Positions 63,392-64,000 of a stretch of DNA of 64,000 nucleotides are shown here, piece by piece. Under the pieces are notes generated by a model, which saw only the letters and a list, made by a program, of their open reading frames with translations, was not told the DNA's origin and made no database searches. The stretch is from Streptomyces koelreuteriae. GTDB taxonomy: Bacteria; Actinomycetota; Actinomycetes; Streptomycetales; Streptomycetaceae. Each line of letters begins with the position of its first letter. Position 1 is the stretch's first letter. The stretch is from positions 6,262,001 through 6,326,000 of the forward strand of contig NZ_CP075896.1 in NCBI RefSeq assembly GCF_018604545.1, in the 5' to 3' direction. The translations under genes and the position numbers were made by a program.

Positions 63392-64000
63392 TGAAGCAGA
63401 TCCTGTTCGCAGGAGTCATTGGCCTCTTCCTGACCCTGGTCGGCACCCCGCTGCTGATCAAGCTGCTCGCCCGCAAGGGCTACGGCCAGTACATCCGCGA
63501 CGACGGCCCGCGCGAGCACGCCAGCAAGCGCGGTACGCCGACCATGGGCGGTATCGCCTTCATCCTGGCGACGGTCGCCGCGTACTTCCTGGCGAAGGTG
63601 ATCACGGGCTATCTGGACCCGGAGGCCGACGCGGCGCCGACCTTCTCGGGTCTGCTGGTGCTCGGCCTGATGGTCGGCATGGGCCTGGTCGGCTTCCTCG
63701 ACGACTACATCAAGATCGTCAAGCGGCGTTCGCTGGGTCTGCGGGCCAAGGCGAAGATGGCCGGCCAGCTGATCGTCGGCATCGGGTTCGCCGTGCTGTC
63801 GCTGCAGTTCGCGGACAACCGCGGCAACACCCCCGCCTCCACGAAGCTGTCGTTCATCACGGACTTCGGCTGGACGATCGGACCCGTGCTGTTCGTCGTC
63901 TGGGCGCTGTTCATGATTCTCGCGATGTCGAACGGCGTGAACCTGACCGACGGTCTGGACGGTCTGGCCACCGGCGCCTCGGTGCTGGTCTTCGGCGCCT
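63388..64000 (+). CDS. mraY: Phospho-MurNAc-pentapeptide translocase MraY (cut by window end)
   Basis: The first 204 residues of the membrane enzyme forming lipid I on undecaprenyl phosphate. Helices begin with ILFAGVIGLFLTLVGTPLL. The conserved cytoplasmic loop GPREHASKRGTPTMGGI, the catalytic Asp pair in GFLDDYIK, and NLTDGLDGLA are present. ATG 63388 overlaps the murF stop (ATGATG), indicating coupling. The 3' part lies outside the window. Confidence 0.95.
   Translation, partial: MMKQILFAGVIGLFLTLVGTPLLIKLLARKGYGQYIRDDGPREHASKRGTPTMGGIAFILATVAAYFLAKVITGYLDPEADAAPTFSGLLVLGLMVGMGLVGFLDDYIKIVKRRSLGLRAKAKMAGQLIVGIGFAVLSLQFADNRGNTPASTKLSFITDFGWTIGPVLFVVWALFMILAMSNGVNLTDGLDGLATGASVLVFGA

Overview
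The window is chromosomal DNA from a Streptomyces. It is very GC-rich, uses GTG and TTG starts freely, and carries genus-typical genes: SAV_6107-type HEPN, DUF3040, DUF5304, a MacRS-like two-component pair, a fused trpEG with a trp attenuator, and a dcw cluster without mraZ. From memory, gene order follows the S. coelicolor chromosome from the rhomboid and NlpC/P60 genes through glkA, pfkA and thi/metF to ftsI-murE-murF-mraY. It is mostly conserved core. No prophage, insertion sequence, CRISPR array, tRNA or rRNA was seen.

Layout. 1-8.4 kb: 3'-truncated sensor kinase, small secreted acidic protein, Lrp/AsnC-type RAM protein, rhomboid protease, zinc-ribbon protein, NYN-domain protein, two tandem NlpC/P60 hydrolases and a zinc-peptidase-like lipoprotein. 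7.9-16 kb: PadR regulator with its MATE exporter, two mannosyltransferase-type glycosyltransferases, a secreted cholesterol oxidase and a long-chain acyl-CoA ligase. 16-26.8 kb: metallophosphoesterase, SRPBCC protein, ArsA-like protein, DUF5304 protein, glucokinase, EEP phosphatase, hydrolase, PlsC acyltransferase, MacS/MacR and phosphofructokinase. 26.7-32.9 kb: trpEG (minus) divergent from class II DAHP synthase (plus), then bfd/bfr iron storage, a molybdopterin oxidoreductase and endonuclease IV.

32.9-41.3 kb: PASTA-type Ser/Thr kinase, thiO-thiS-thiG under a TPP riboswitch, ferredoxin reductase, an Rv2175c-like DNA-binding protein, thiE and metF. 41.3-50.3 kb: membrane protein with a Tyr/Gln/Gly-rich tail, CrtI-like oxidoreductase, ABC-type ATPase/YhgE permease/TetR operon, HEPN protein, methyltransferase and DUF3040. 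50.4-64 kb: MoxR-DUF58-transglutaminase operon, carbonic anhydrase, then rsmH-ftsL-ftsI-murE-murF-mraY, truncated by the window end.

Most interesting signals. The ftsL-ftsI junction contains a 437-bp-offset duplication with an exact 56-bp repeat, and a smaller duplication sits at murE-murF. A three-copy intergenic repeat family occurs in both orientations. The trp attenuator can be read base by base. The phosphofructokinase carries PPi-type active-site residues. Two P-loop proteins lack the Walker A lysine. One membrane protein has a FUS-like low-complexity tail. Two distant promoters share a TetR-like palindrome. No clearly new multi-gene system was found; the findings are candidates within otherwise ordinary core DNA.
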